Source of the DNA: Methylomicrobium lacus LW14
GTDB lineage: Bacteria; Pseudomonadota; Gammaproteobacteria; Methylococcales; Methylomonadaceae
Direction: 5' to 3'
Length of the DNA stretch: 64,000 nucleotides
Assembly (NCBI RefSeq): GCF_000527095.1
Contig: NZ_AZUN01000001.1
Coordinates: forward strand, 3,733,501 to 3,797,500
Shown here: positions 40,507 to 49,502 of the stretch, in pieces
Layout of the letters: each line of letters starts with the position of its first letter
How positions within the stretch are numbered: position 1 is the first letter of the stretch
Translations under genes and position numbers: made by a program
Notes under the pieces: model-generated
The model's input: the letters and a program-made list of their open reading frames with translations, nothing else
Told to the model about the DNA's origin: nothing
Databases searched by the model: none

Positions 40507-41717
40507 TGCATACCCGGTTGGCCGATCATATCGACGCAACGCATCTCGACGCATCGGGGCGCGGCGAACTGGAAGCGATATTGCGCGCCTGTGTGCACTG
40601 CGGGTTTTGCAATGCGACCTGTCCGACCTATCAACTGCTCGGAGATGAACTGGACGGCCCGCGCGGACGCATTTACCTGATCAAGCAGGTGCTCGAAGGC
40701 CAGACCGCGACGCGGTTGACGCAGACGCATCTGGACCGCTGCCTGACCTGCCGCGCCTGCGAAACGACGTGCCCTTCCGGCGTGCAATACGGGCGCCTTC
40801 TGGACGCGGGCAGGGACATCGTCGACCGGCAGGCGGGGAGAGGGGTTATCGATCGCTTGAAGCGCAATGTCCTCGTGCGGGTGTTTCCTTATCGGCGCCG
40901 GTTTGAATTATTGCTGAAGATGGCGCGCCGGCTCAGGCCGCTGTTGCCGCCCGATCTGAACAGCAAGATTCCGCACGCAACGCCGCAAGGCCCCTGGCCG
41001 CGATCGAAGCATGCGCGCAAGATGGGGATTCTGCCGGGTTGCGTGCAGCCTGCGCTGGCGCCGGCTATCGATCTGGCGGCAGCCAGGGTGCTGGACAGGC
41101 TGGGCATTGCGTTGCTGCAAGTGGAGAATGGCGCCTGCTGCGGTGCCTTGCCTTATCATTTGTCGGCGCAGGACAGGGCGCTCGCGCTGGCGCGCAAAAA
41201 TATCGATGCCTGCGTTCCTTATCTGGAGCAAGGCATGGAGGCGATCGTATCGACCGCGTCGGGTTGCGGCGTGATGGCGAAGGATTACGGCCGCTTATTC
41301 AAAGAGGATCCTGTCTATGCCGAAAAAGCCGCGCGCTTTTCGGCGGCGGTCAAGGATATTGCGGAAGTGCTGGCCGGTGAAGACTTGTCTTGCTTCCAGG
41401 CCAGCGGCCACAGCATCGCCTTTCAGTCCCCCTGTACGCTCCAGCATGGGCAAAGGCTCAAGGGTCTTCCCGAAGCGATTCTGCAAAAGATCGGTTATCG
41501 CTTGACGCCGGTCAGCGACGCGCATCTGTGCTGCGGTTCGGCCGGCGTTTATTCGTTACTACAGCCTGAATTGTCCGTAAAATTACGCGATGGCAAGCTG
41601 CAAGCCTTGCAGGCCGCTCGGCCGGATCTGATCGCGACCGCCAATGTCGGCTGTTTGACACATTTGCAAGCGGCTTCTCAGCAAAAAGTCGTGCATTGGA
41701 TAGAATTATTGCACTAG
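40506..41717 (+). CDS. glcF: Glycolate oxidase iron-sulfur subunit GlcF
   Basis: 403 residues from ATG 40506 (overlaps the glcE stop by one base). Two [4Fe-4S] motifs: CVHCGFCNATCPTYQ and CLTCRACETTCPSGV. Two CCG domains follow, with GACCGALPYHLS and LCCGSAGVYS. It passes electrons from the flavin subunits to the respiratory chain. Full length and intact. Confidence 0.94.
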   Translation: MHTRLADHIDATHLDASGRGELEAILRACVHCGFCNATCPTYQLLGDELDGPRGRIYLIKQVLEGQTATRLTQTHLDRCLTCRACETTCPSGVQYGRLLDAGRDIVDRQAGRGVIDRLKRNVLVRVFPYRRRFELLLKMARRLRPLLPPDLNSKIPHATPQGPWPRSKHARKMGILPGCVQPALAPAIDLAAARVLDRLGIALLQVENGACCGALPYHLSAQDRALALARKNIDACVPYLEQGMEAIVSTASGCGVMAKDYGRLFKEDPVYAEKAARFSAAVKDIAEVLAGEDLSCFQASGHSIAFQSPCTLQHGQRLKGLPEAILQKIGYRLTPVSDAHLCCGSAGVYSLLQPELSVKLRDGKLQALQAARPDLIATANVGCLTHLQAASQQKVVHWIELLH

Positions 41718-41961
41718 CGGCTTGAAGCGCTGCGGCTTCTAAACGGCCTGGATTGTGTAAGGCATTGATCCGGTTGATGTTGCGGATGATGGGGAGGCGG
41801 GATGCGGAGAAGGCGGCGGCGCGGCGTTTGCCGTCGAGCAAAATTTCGGCGGCGCGCGTCGGTTCCAGGAAGGCCCAGTGGAATTTGACGGGTTTAATTA
41901 TTTTTTCTTTACAACAGTCTTTAAGATAATTATAAATCGCATTTTTATCGGTTGATTTTTT
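41718..41961. other. Intergenic region
   Basis: 244 bases. On the minus strand part of it reads as an Ala-rich frame (KRRAAAFSASRLPII), which also runs across the two neighbouring genes; I do not support it as coding. A T-rich stretch near 41900-41950 is the likely promoter of the next gene. Confidence 0.4.
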
Positions 41962-42216
41962 ATGACGAAAGACACACAGCCATCCGCAGCGGAAAAACCC
42001 AAAGCCGAGCCCGAAATCGAAAAAAGCAAGCACGATGCCGATATCGAGATTGAAGATTATGACCTGCATTTGATCGATGAATACATCTCCTTTCCGACCG
42101 AAGATGAATCGGCCGTGAAAAAAATGGCGGCGCGCAGAAAAATTGAAATGTACTGGGAGGAAAAACGCCTCAGGGAACAGTTGGGCGATTTCGATGAAGG
42201 CGATCTCGATTTTTGA
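41962..42216 (+). CDS. Small acidic protein, PA3496-like
   Basis: 84 residues: a disordered acidic N-terminus and a C-terminal ARRKIEMYWEEKRLREQLGDF. This last motif is characteristic of the small PA3496-type proteins (putative envelope integrity). No signal or membrane segment. Function unknown. Confidence 0.65.
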   Translation: MTKDTQPSAAEKPKAEPEIEKSKHDADIEIEDYDLHLIDEYISFPTEDESAVKKMAARRKIEMYWEEKRLREQLGDFDEGDLDF

Positions 42217-42348
42217 TCGTGGCGAGAATGATGGATAGCCGCATCGCGCGCACGTTCGACGTGAGAAGGGTGTGATTTTGCGCAAAATTTATCATTTTCG
42301 GCCGCGTTTTTGCGGCACACTAAGCAGATTTCAGGAGTGCTAAGCCTC

Positions 42349-42927
42349 ATGCCAGAAGCCGGAGACAGACGGCGATTTTTTCGTATCAACGATGAAGTCG
42401 ATCTTTATTATCGAAAAATCGCCGGTCAGGAAGCGGCTGGGGTCAGCCACATCGATGAAAATGTGCTGACCGGTGATGCCTTGCCGCAAATCATGGCGGC
42501 GGTGGCGCAGGAAATGAATGGCCTGTTGAAGAGGATCGAGACGGCTGAGCCCGATGTCGCGGGCTATTTGAAATTGCTCAATTACAAGGTGGACATGCTG
42601 GCCGAGTTCCTGTCGCGGCAGCACGACCGGGCCGGAGAAAAAAACGCCTGCCATGTGAATCTGAGCGCGTCGGGTCTTGCCTTCGGCAGCGAGCTGCCTT
42701 TTAACGAAGGTGATTATCTGGAGGTGAAGATTCTGTTGCCGGCATCGCGGGCGCAGGTCACGACCTGTTGCCGGGTCGTTCAATGCCGGCAGAATCCGGA
42801 AAACGATCCGCGTTATCCGTATATCGTCAGCGTCGATTACCTGAACATGAAAGAAGAAGACCGCGAACTGTTGATCAAGCATGTGATTAAGCGCCAGCTG
42901 GCGCAGATTCGGGGGCAACAGGCTTGA
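42349..42927 (+). CDS. PilZ-domain protein
   Basis: 192 residues from ATG 42349, with CAGGAGTG upstream. N-terminal DRRRFFRINDEVDLYYR carries an RxxxR-like c-di-GMP contact; the C-terminal PilZ barrel has HVNLSASGLAFGS (the [D/N]xSxxG motif) and VRQ-like TTCCRVVQC. It probably binds c-di-GMP and controls a surface function. It stands alone, upstream of birA. Confidence 0.85.
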   Translation: MPEAGDRRRFFRINDEVDLYYRKIAGQEAAGVSHIDENVLTGDALPQIMAAVAQEMNGLLKRIETAEPDVAGYLKLLNYKVDMLAEFLSRQHDRAGEKNACHVNLSASGLAFGSELPFNEGDYLEVKILLPASRAQVTTCCRVVQCRQNPENDPRYPYIVSVDYLNMKEEDRELLIKHVIKRQLAQIRGQQA

Positions 42928-42976
42928 TGCCCGCGTATCGATCAAACCTTGCAGGCATGAGTGCAGCAAGACATCC

Positions 42977-43972
42977 GTGCTGATTTCCGACAGTCAAAAA
43001 AAAATCCTGGCCCTATTGGCCGATGGTGGATTTCATTCCGGCGCCGAACTGGCGGCGGCCTTGGGGGTCAGCCGTTCCGCGGTCTGGAAACAGTTGAACG
43101 GGCTGGAGTCTCTAGGGGTTCAGCATGCGGCGGTCAGCGGCAAGGGCTATCGTCTGTCCCGGCCGATAGAGCTTCTGGATAGCGCCAAAATCCTCGGCCA
43201 TCTCGGTGAACAGCACCGGGCTCAGATTTCCAGGCTCGAAATTCACGATCAAATCGACTCCACCAATACCCATCTGAGCAGCCTGGCGCGGCAAAATGCG
43301 CCTTCGGGCTCTGTCTGTCTCGCGGAGCGGCAAACCGCCGGCAAGGGCCGGCGCGGCCGGCAATGGATTTCACCCTATGGCAGCAACATCCTGCTGTCCA
43401 TCCTCTGGCGTTTTCAGCACGGGCCGGCCGCGATTTCGGCGTTGAGCCTGGCGATCGGCGTCGCGGTGATTCGGGCGCTACGGCGGCAGGGCATCGACAA
43501 TGCCGGCCTGAAATGGCCGAACGACATTTACAGCGAAGGCAAAAAGCTGGGCGGTATTCTGATCGAGGTGGCGGGCGAAAATGAAGGCCCCTGTTATGCG
43601 GTGACCGGCCTCGGCCTGAACCTGTTTCTGCCGGAGGAAGAAGCCCAATCTATCGATCAGCCGTGGACCGACCTCGGCCGCATTGCCGGCGGCCGGCTCA
43701 TCGGCAGGAATCAACTGGCCGGCGAATTGATCAGCCAGTTGCTGAAGGTGCTGACCGGATTCGAGCAGACCGGCCTTGCGGCCTATCTGGACGAATGGCG
43801 GGAATACGATTGCTTGCGCGGCGAGTCGGCCAGCGTCTTTATCGGCGCGCAGCAGTTCGACGGCACCCTGGAAGGCATCGATGCCCAGGGATTTTTGTTG
43901 ATGCGCGATGCGGATGACAGGCTCCGCGCCTTTGCTTCCGGCGAAGTCAGCTTTCGGCGCGCGTTTCCGTGA
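42977..43972 (+). CDS. birA: Bifunctional biotin ligase and biotin operon repressor
   Basis: 331 residues from a GTG at 42977. The N-terminal winged helix has GAELAAALGVSRSAVWKQLNGL; the catalytic domain has IDSTNTHL, AERQTAGKGRRGRQWISPYG and LKWPNDIYSEGKKLGGIL. It activates biotin to biotinyl-AMP and attaches it to acetyl-CoA carboxylase, and represses biotin genes. Its stop overlaps the coaX GTG. Confidence 0.96.
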   Translation: MLISDSQKKILALLADGGFHSGAELAAALGVSRSAVWKQLNGLESLGVQHAAVSGKGYRLSRPIELLDSAKILGHLGEQHRAQISRLEIHDQIDSTNTHLSSLARQNAPSGSVCLAERQTAGKGRRGRQWISPYGSNILLSILWRFQHGPAAISALSLAIGVAVIRALRRQGIDNAGLKWPNDIYSEGKKLGGILIEVAGENEGPCYAVTGLGLNLFLPEEEAQSIDQPWTDLGRIAGGRLIGRNQLAGELISQLLKVLTGFEQTGLAAYLDEWREYDCLRGESASVFIGAQQFDGTLEGIDAQGFLLMRDADDRLRAFASGEVSFRRAFP

Positions 43973-44700
43973 ATCTGCTGGTCGATATCGGCAACTCCCG
44001 CCTGAAATGGGCGACATCGGGGCCGGGCGGACTGGCCGCAGGCTCCGCGTTGGCGAATGCTACACTGACCGAAGCCAGCCTGGCCGAGGTCTGGCGCGGC
44101 ATACCGCCGCCCGAACGGCTGGCCATCGCCTGTGTCAGCGCCCGCCGGCTTGCCGGGGTCACGCGTTCGGTCGCAGGCAGTCTATGGCCCGGCATCACGA
44201 TCATCGAAGCCAAATCCGAGGCCGAGGCATTCGGCGTCAGGAACGCCTATCTCCAGCCCGAAAAACTCGGCGTTGACCGTTGGCTGGCCTTGCTGGCGGC
44301 GCGCCGCCATTACGCGTTGCCGGCCTGCATCGTCGATTGCGGAACCGCGATCACGGTCGATCTGCTCGACGCGCACGGCCTGCACCTCGGCGGCATGATT
44401 TGCCCCGGCCTGGAGCTGATGAAGAAATCGCTCTCTGCCGGCACCGAGGCGCTGGGCTACGAGGCTTCGGCCTTTGCGGTGGGCCCCGCGAACCATACCG
44501 GCGCGGCCATTTACAGCGGCGTGCTGAGCGCTGCGGCCGGCCTGATCGAACATGTTTTTTCCGCGCAACCCGAACCCTGTCAGTTGCTGTTGACCGGCGG
44601 CGATGCGCAGTTGATCGCAGGCCAGCTCGGCTGCGCCTGTCGGACCGATGCCGATCTGGTGCTCCGCGGACTGTCCCTGCTTGTCGAATCATATCTATGA
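43969..44700 (+). CDS. coaX: Type III pantothenate kinase
   Basis: 243 residues; the GTG start at 43969 overlaps the birA stop (GTGA). Motifs are LLVDIGNSRLKWA (ATP/Asp), LGVDRWLALLAARR and VDCGTAITVDLLD. It phosphorylates pantothenate in the first step of CoA synthesis and needs a monovalent cation. The order birA-coaX-SPOR gene is common in gammaproteobacteria. Confidence 0.95.
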   Translation: MNLLVDIGNSRLKWATSGPGGLAAGSALANATLTEASLAEVWRGIPPPERLAIACVSARRLAGVTRSVAGSLWPGITIIEAKSEAEAFGVRNAYLQPEKLGVDRWLALLAARRHYALPACIVDCGTAITVDLLDAHGLHLGGMICPGLELMKKSLSAGTEALGYEASAFAVGPANHTGAAIYSGVLSAAAGLIEHVFSAQPEPCQLLLTGGDAQLIAGQLGCACRTDADLVLRGLSLLVESYL

Positions 44701-46136
44701 AATCAGTCTTTTTTCTCGTGCTTTTGGCGAATTTGACCCTGTTGATGTACGAGTACCACCGCGGTGCCTTTGATCAGGCGGCTGCTGTGCCTGCGCCGGA
44801 TGCGGGCATGCCCCGGGAGGCTATCGTGTTGGCGGGAGAGCAGGAAGAGCCGCCTGCAGCTGCCCAAGCCAGCCTTGCGGCATCAATGCAGGATCAAAGT
44901 CGTATGCAAGAGGCCAAGGAGGCGGCATCGCAGAACACCCCGCCCGCCGCATTCGCCTGTTACCAGGCCGGACCCTTTGCGAATGCGCAGGTATTGAAGG
45001 CCTGGAGTCAAGCCGCCAAGGAAGTTCAAGGCGACGTCAAGCCGATCATGCGCAACGGGCAGGACATCATCGGCTATCTGCTGCTTTACCCGGTCACGGG
45101 CAGCCCGGAGGACATGAAGGTCGCGATGCAAACCTTACGCGAACAGGGTCTTCGTGACGCCTATCCACTCGCCGCGGGCGACTATAAGGGCTATATTTCG
45201 CTCGGCATGTTTCACCGGGAAGCCCAGGCTGCACGCATGCAAAGTGACTTGCGGGGCAGGGGCGTCGAGGCGGTCGTCAAGCCACGCTTCAAGGAGGCGG
45301 CGCAGAAATATGCTGTGTTTACAGGTCCCGTCGCGCTTGCCGGCCGCCTGAGTGAGTTGGGTAAACAATATCCGACGATACAGATGAAGGCGTTGCCCGA
45401 TAACGATCCTCTGTGTTTGGAAAATCGCTCCGATCAATCGGATTCCTCCGCTGCGGAATTTGCCGGTAGCGGAGGGACGCAGACGACGGGGCAGACTCGG
45501 CAAGCTGATGCCGTAACCCCATCCGGCAATGTTGTCAGCGCCGAACATGCGGCATTGAAAGCCGTTGATCCGGTTGTGCAGCAAGCGCCCGGAAAGCCGG
45601 CGCCGAAGCTGCCGAGCGCTACGGCAGACGCAAAGCCTGCCAGACTCGTTTGTTACGAGGCGGGGCCTTTTTCGAATGAGCAAGGTCTGAGTGCCTGGCA
45701 GAGACAGGTTGCGGGTGTTAAGGGCCAGATGAAGCCGATATTCCGCGATGGCAAAGTGATCAGCGATTATCTGGTGCTGTATGCTTCATCGGGCAGCGCG
45801 GAAGGCACCAAGGCCACTATTCAACTGTTGCGAGCGCAGGGGCTTCATGATGCCTGGCCGTTGCCTTCCGGTGAAGAGAAGGGGCAAATATCGCTCGGGG
45901 TGTTCAATCGGGAAGAGAATGCCGTGCAAATGCAAAAAAGGCTGCTCGACAAAGGCGTCAATTCGATTGTGAAGCCGCGCTATAAGAGCAAACGGCAAAA
46001 GTTTGCGCTGTTTGCCGGTGCCGAATCGATTGCCGGCAGCCTGCAGGCGCTGGAAAAAAGCCATCCCGATATCAAGCTGCGCAGGATGGCGGATACCGAG
46101 CAAAACTGCCCCAAGAATCAATCCGTACCGCATTAA
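44697..46136 (+). CDS. Membrane-anchored protein with two SPOR-like repeats
   Basis: 479 residues; ATG 44697 overlaps the coaX stop (ATGA). One N-terminal membrane segment (about 3-20), then two related units. The first runs CYQAGPFANAQVLKAW to KYAVFTGP, the second CYEAGPFSNEQGLSAW to KFALFAGA. Each holds YISLGMF or QISLGVF and an AVVKPR/SIVKPR end, with a 70-residue linker between. SPOR domains bind denuded septal peptidoglycan and normally occur once, so a tandem pair is unusual. Confidence 0.8.
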   Translation: MKSVFFLVLLANLTLLMYEYHRGAFDQAAAVPAPDAGMPREAIVLAGEQEEPPAAAQASLAASMQDQSRMQEAKEAASQNTPPAAFACYQAGPFANAQVLKAWSQAAKEVQGDVKPIMRNGQDIIGYLLLYPVTGSPEDMKVAMQTLREQGLRDAYPLAAGDYKGYISLGMFHREAQAARMQSDLRGRGVEAVVKPRFKEAAQKYAVFTGPVALAGRLSELGKQYPTIQMKALPDNDPLCLENRSDQSDSSAAEFAGSGGTQTTGQTRQADAVTPSGNVVSAEHAALKAVDPVVQQAPGKPAPKLPSATADAKPARLVCYEAGPFSNEQGLSAWQRQVAGVKGQMKPIFRDGKVISDYLVLYASSGSAEGTKATIQLLRAQGLHDAWPLPSGEEKGQISLGVFNREENAVQMQKRLLDKGVNSIVKPRYKSKRQKFALFAGAESIAGSLQALEKSHPDIKLRRMADTEQNCPKNQSVPH

Positions 46137-46565
46137 CGGAACGGATTTTGAGGGTTGGGCAATGTTCCGCAGGGGGGGCTTTGTCAAAACCCTGAAAAAG
46201 AAGAGGGTGAAAGTCGCCCAGTTTTGTCGCTATTTTGAGGCGGCAAAGTTCGCAGGAGGGCGTCCGAAGTTTGTTTGGAGCTTTGCTTTAAGTTACGGTG
46301 TGCTTTAAAGAAATAACAATAGATTTCAATTTGTTGTGGCGGCTTTTTATATGTCTGGATGAGCCTTTTTTTTCGATGGGTGATTTTGGAAGCCATAGGC
46401 GATGGATTTTTTTTTTCATATGGCTTTGACACAGGGGCTTATCTCATGTTAAAAATTACGCCGTTGTTCAGATATAAACCGACAACCAACTCGTTAAAAT
46501 TTTTGATGGGTTGCTCTCTTTGAGGAGAGGGGCTTATAAAATTAATAACTATAGAGGATTTAAAA
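46137..46565. other. Intergenic region, probable promoter of the 63-residue protein
   Basis: 429 bases, AT-rich towards the right, with several T-runs (46363-46372, 46406-46415). No supported coding frame. A GAGG site 7 bases before ATG 46566 belongs to the next gene. Confidence 0.5.
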
Positions 46566-46757
46566 ATGGCTGAAGCACAAGAAAAAGATAACACCTGGAT
46601 CATCGTTGGCGTTGCAATCGCATCAATCATCCTGCTGGTTGTATTGCTGAAGAAAGACGAAACGAAGCATCTGGAAAGCGGTACTGTTGCTCAAAGCAAC
46701 GCAGAAGTTGATGCGAAATTGTCTCAAAGAAAAACCAAAAATACTACCGAACAATAA
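46566..46757 (+). CDS. Small single-span membrane protein (63 residues)
   Basis: 63 residues with one membrane segment (about 11-29) and a polar, Lys/Gln/Ser-rich C-terminal tail. It has a GAGGA site, its own promoter region and a strong terminator, so it is a deliberate single-gene unit. Codon use is simple and AT-leaning, as in highly expressed small genes. Family and role unknown. Confidence 0.7.
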   Translation: MAEAQEKDNTWIIVGVAIASIILLVVLLKKDETKHLESGTVAQSNAEVDAKLSQRKTKNTTEQ

Positions 46758-46766
46758 GAAGTAGTT

Positions 46767-46801
46767 CCCCCTGGCGGCGCTTGCCGGCAGGGGGATTTCT
46801 T
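46767..46801 (+). terminator. Intrinsic terminator
   Basis: CCCCCTG (46767-46773) pairs with CAGGGGG (46788-46794), with an inner GGC/GCC stem, followed by atttctttt. It begins 9 bases after the stop of the 63-residue protein gene. Confidence 0.88.
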
Positions 46802-47030
46802 TTCGCATAAAAAAATCCCCACTCCTCAACACTGATTCCGCCGGCCCCGCGGGAACAGATGTGATCCTCTTGATCGACTTATCCGATTGACCACTCCGCT
46901 TTTCCCGGTTCCGGGAAAAACGGCTCGCGGCTTGGCGATTTGTCGAATGAAAGAACCGCCCGCCGCTCTTCCTTATCACAGGAAGAAGGGCAGTCTCGAT
47001 CCTTCGTAGCAAATCCTCATGACCTGGCGG

Positions 47031-48071
47031 CTAGGGTTCCTTCTGCAGTTCCTGTAATTTTTCCTCCAGCTGTTTGACCTTCTTGATCAGATCGGGCAAT
47101 TTCTGTATCGCCAGCTGTTCCTTGTAAGCGGTTTTTTTATCTTTGGCCGGGCTGCCGAAATATTGTGCGCCCGCAGGAATGTCTCCGGCGACACCGGAGC
47201 GCGCCAACACCACAGCACCCTTGCCGATCGTGACATGGTCCGCGACGCCGGCGCTGCCGGCCAGAATCGCATAGTCGTCGATTGTGCACGAACCGGAGAC
47301 GCCGGTCTGTCCGCACATGATCACATGCCGGCCGACCTTGTTGTTATGGCCGATCTGCACCAGATTATCGATTTTGGAGCCTGTGCCGATCACAGTGCTG
47401 CCCAAGGCGCCCCGGTCGATGCAGGTATTGGCGCCGATTTCTACGTTGTCCTCGATCCTGACATTGCCGATTTGCGGCACTTTGACATGCGCGCCGTTTC
47501 TGAATTTATAGCCGAAGCCGTCCGCGCCGATGATCGCGCCGGAATGGATGGTCACATGATCGCCAATCTCGACGTCGTCGTAGATCACAGCATAAGGATG
47601 GATGCGGCAGTGCTTGCCGATCTTGACGTTGCGGCCGAGGTAGGCGCCCGGCAGAATCGCGCTGTGATCGTCGATGCGGGTCTGTTCGCCGATCACCGCG
47701 TAAGGACCGATATAAACCGCCTCGCCCAGCGTCACATCGCTCGCAAGCACGGCCTGCGGTGCGATCTCGGGCGCATAGGTGCGTTCGGGATGCAGGCGTT
47801 TGACCGCCTCGATGAAGGCCAGTTCGGGGTCCTTGCAGACCAGCAACGCCAAGGTTTCGGGAACTTCCTGAACGGCAAAGCCTTCAGCGATCAAGCAAGC
47901 CGACGCGGCCGATTGTTGCAGGTGCGCGGCGTATTTGCTGTTGGTCAATTGCGTGACCTGCCCAGGTTCCGCGGAACTGATGTCGGCGGCAGAATGGATT
48001 ATCTTGTCGGCGTCGCCGCCTTCGATACGGGCTCCGCAGAGTTCGGCTAGTTCTTTTACGGTTATTGGCAT
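47031..48071 (-). CDS. lpxD: UDP-3-O-acylglucosamine N-acyltransferase LpxD
   Basis: 346 residues. N-terminal uridine-binding domain, then a left-handed beta-helix of hexapeptide repeats from about 105 to 310 (IGPYAVIGEQTRI, VTIHSGAIIGADGFGYKF, IDNLVQIGHNNKVG with the catalytic His) and a C-terminal helix. It adds the second acyl chain in lipid A synthesis. It stands apart from fabZ/lpxA here, unlike the usual cluster, so it may be a second copy or a relocated gene. Confidence 0.96.
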   Translation of the reverse strand: MPITVKELAELCGARIEGGDADKIIHSAADISSAEPGQVTQLTNSKYAAHLQQSAASACLIAEGFAVQEVPETLALLVCKDPELAFIEAVKRLHPERTYAPEIAPQAVLASDVTLGEAVYIGPYAVIGEQTRIDDHSAILPGAYLGRNVKIGKHCRIHPYAVIYDDVEIGDHVTIHSGAIIGADGFGYKFRNGAHVKVPQIGNVRIEDNVEIGANTCIDRGALGSTVIGTGSKIDNLVQIGHNNKVGRHVIMCGQTGVSGSCTIDDYAILAGSAGVADHVTIGKGAVVLARSGVAGDIPAGAQYFGSPAKDKKTAYKEQLAIQKLPDLIKKVKQLEEKLQELQKEP

Positions 48072-48252
48072 GGAGTTCTCGCTTTTTGCGTGGGTCTGAT
48101 GTCGGTCTTGTCGGCCGGGTCAGGCGCGGCCGCAACCCGGCATATTGGATTCGAAACAAAGTCCAAGCGATGTTGGACTTCAGGGGTTCATTTGATGATC
48201 AGTTGGCGCCAAACAGCGCCGCCGAGGAATGCGGTGTCGGCGGCGGGCGGTA

Positions 48253-48771
48253 TTAGCCGCGCCGCCAGCGGCCGGACTTGCCGCCGTCTTTCTCGACCAG
48301 GCGCACGGCCTGCATGGTCATGCCACGGTCGACCCCCTTGCACATGTCGTAAATGGTCAGCAGCGCAACTTGCACGGCGGTCAACGCTTCCATTTCGACG
48401 CCGGTCTGGCCGCAGGTCTTGACCAAGGTCTGGCAGCGGATGCGGCTGTGTTCCGCCTCGGCGCCGAATTCGACCGTCACATGCGTAATCGGCAGCGGAT
48501 GGCAAAGCGGGATCAAATCGGCCGTTTTCTTGCTGGCCATGATGCCGGCAATCCGCGCCACGGCCAGCACGTCGCCTTTTTTATGTTCGCCCTTCAGGAT
48601 CATGCTCAAGGTGGCTGGCTGCATCTCGATATAGCCCTCCGCGATTGCGGTGCGCTGGGTAATGGCCTTTTCGCCGACGTCGACCATGATCGCTTCGCCG
48701 GCCTGATTAAAATGTGGAGTATGCGTCACAATTCGGTAGAATAACTGATCAAAACGCTCGTTTTCGAGCAC
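48253..48771 (-). CDS. moaC: Cyclic pyranopterin monophosphate synthase MoaC
   Basis: 172 residues with MVDVGEKAITQRTA, KKTADLIPLCHPLPITHV, GVEMEALTAVQVALLTIYDMCK and VRLVEKDGGKSG, the full MoaC signature. It makes cPMP in molybdenum cofactor synthesis. It diverges from moaD with 32 bases between. The N-terminal ~12 residues before THTPHFNQ are extra and the start could be later. Confidence 0.95.
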   Translation of the reverse strand: MLENERFDQLFYRIVTHTPHFNQAGEAIMVDVGEKAITQRTAIAEGYIEMQPATLSMILKGEHKKGDVLAVARIAGIMASKKTADLIPLCHPLPITHVTVEFGAEAEHSRIRCQTLVKTCGQTGVEMEALTAVQVALLTIYDMCKGVDRGMTMQAVRLVEKDGGKSGRWRRG

Positions 48772-48803
48772 AAAGGCTGATTTTTATCATTGCGTGAAGG
48801 TTT

Positions 48804-49037
48804 ATGTCAATCAAAGTTCGCTATTTTGCCAGTCTGAAGGAACGCGTCGGGCGTTCGGAGGACAATGTGTCGATCGCCGAACCTCTGACCGCGGACACGC
48901 TGTGGCGGCAATGTGTGCCCGAATTGCCGCCGCCGGAGCAGATCCTGGTCGCGATCAACCTGGATTATGCGGACTGGGACAGCCTTGTGAAGGATGGCGA
49001 TGAGGTCGCGTTCTTTCCGCCGGTGACCGGAGGCTAG
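48804..49037 (+). CDS. moaD: Molybdopterin synthase sulfur carrier subunit
   Basis: 77 residues, ubiquitin-like fold ending in the required PPVTGG tail, whose C-terminal Gly becomes a thiocarboxylate. It partners MoaE, encoded one base later. Serves the molybdoenzyme at 21286 among others. Confidence 0.95.
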   Translation: MSIKVRYFASLKERVGRSEDNVSIAEPLTADTLWRQCVPELPPPEQILVAINLDYADWDSLVKDGDEVAFFPPVTGG

Positions 49038-49038
49038 C

Positions 49039-49494
49039 ATGCGGGTCAAAATTTCGATTGAGCCGTTCGATCCGTGGTTTGAGGCGCGCGCCTATCAAGA
49101 CGCGGCCGGGCAAATGGCCGGCAAATTCGGCGCTTTGAGCCTGTTCGTCGGTACGATGCGCGATTTCAACGAAGGCGATGAGGTCGCCGGCATGACGCTT
49201 GAGCATTATCCCGGCATGACCGAGAAAGCGCTCGAAAAAATCGTGCAGGAGGCCGCCGAGTGCTGGCCGGTGCTCGATGCGCTGGTCGTACACCGGGTCG
49301 GCGATATCTTGCCCGGAGAGCCGATCGTGCTGGTCGCGGTGTGGACTTCGCACCGCGGCGATGCGTTCGATGCGAGTCGACACATCATGGAGGCGCTCAA
49401 GTCGAAGGCGCCGTTCTGGAAAAAAGAAAGATTGCAAGCCACGGGCGAGCGCTGGGTCGCCGAAAATACCGACGGCTATTTGAAAAGCGAGTGA
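49039..49494 (+). CDS. moaE: Molybdopterin synthase catalytic subunit
   Basis: 151 residues: GALSLFVGTMRDFNEGDEVAGMTLEHYPGMTE, VHRVGDILPGEPIVLVAVWTSHRGDAF and PFWKKERLQATGERWV. With MoaD it converts cPMP to molybdopterin. The catalytic Lys of KKER is present. Confidence 0.96.
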   Translation: MRVKISIEPFDPWFEARAYQDAAGQMAGKFGALSLFVGTMRDFNEGDEVAGMTLEHYPGMTEKALEKIVQEAAECWPVLDALVVHRVGDILPGEPIVLVAVWTSHRGDAFDASRHIMEALKSKAPFWKKERLQATGERWVAENTDGYLKSE

Positions 49495-49502
49495 GGCAAA
49501 GG

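Noticed and set aside
41512..42285. 257-codon minus-strand frame
   Set aside because: Runs across the end of glcF and all of the PA3496-like gene in antisense; no family features.
47163..48050. 295-codon plus-strand frame
   Set aside because: Antisense to lpxD; Asp/Ala/His-rich pattern comes from the hexapeptide repeats.
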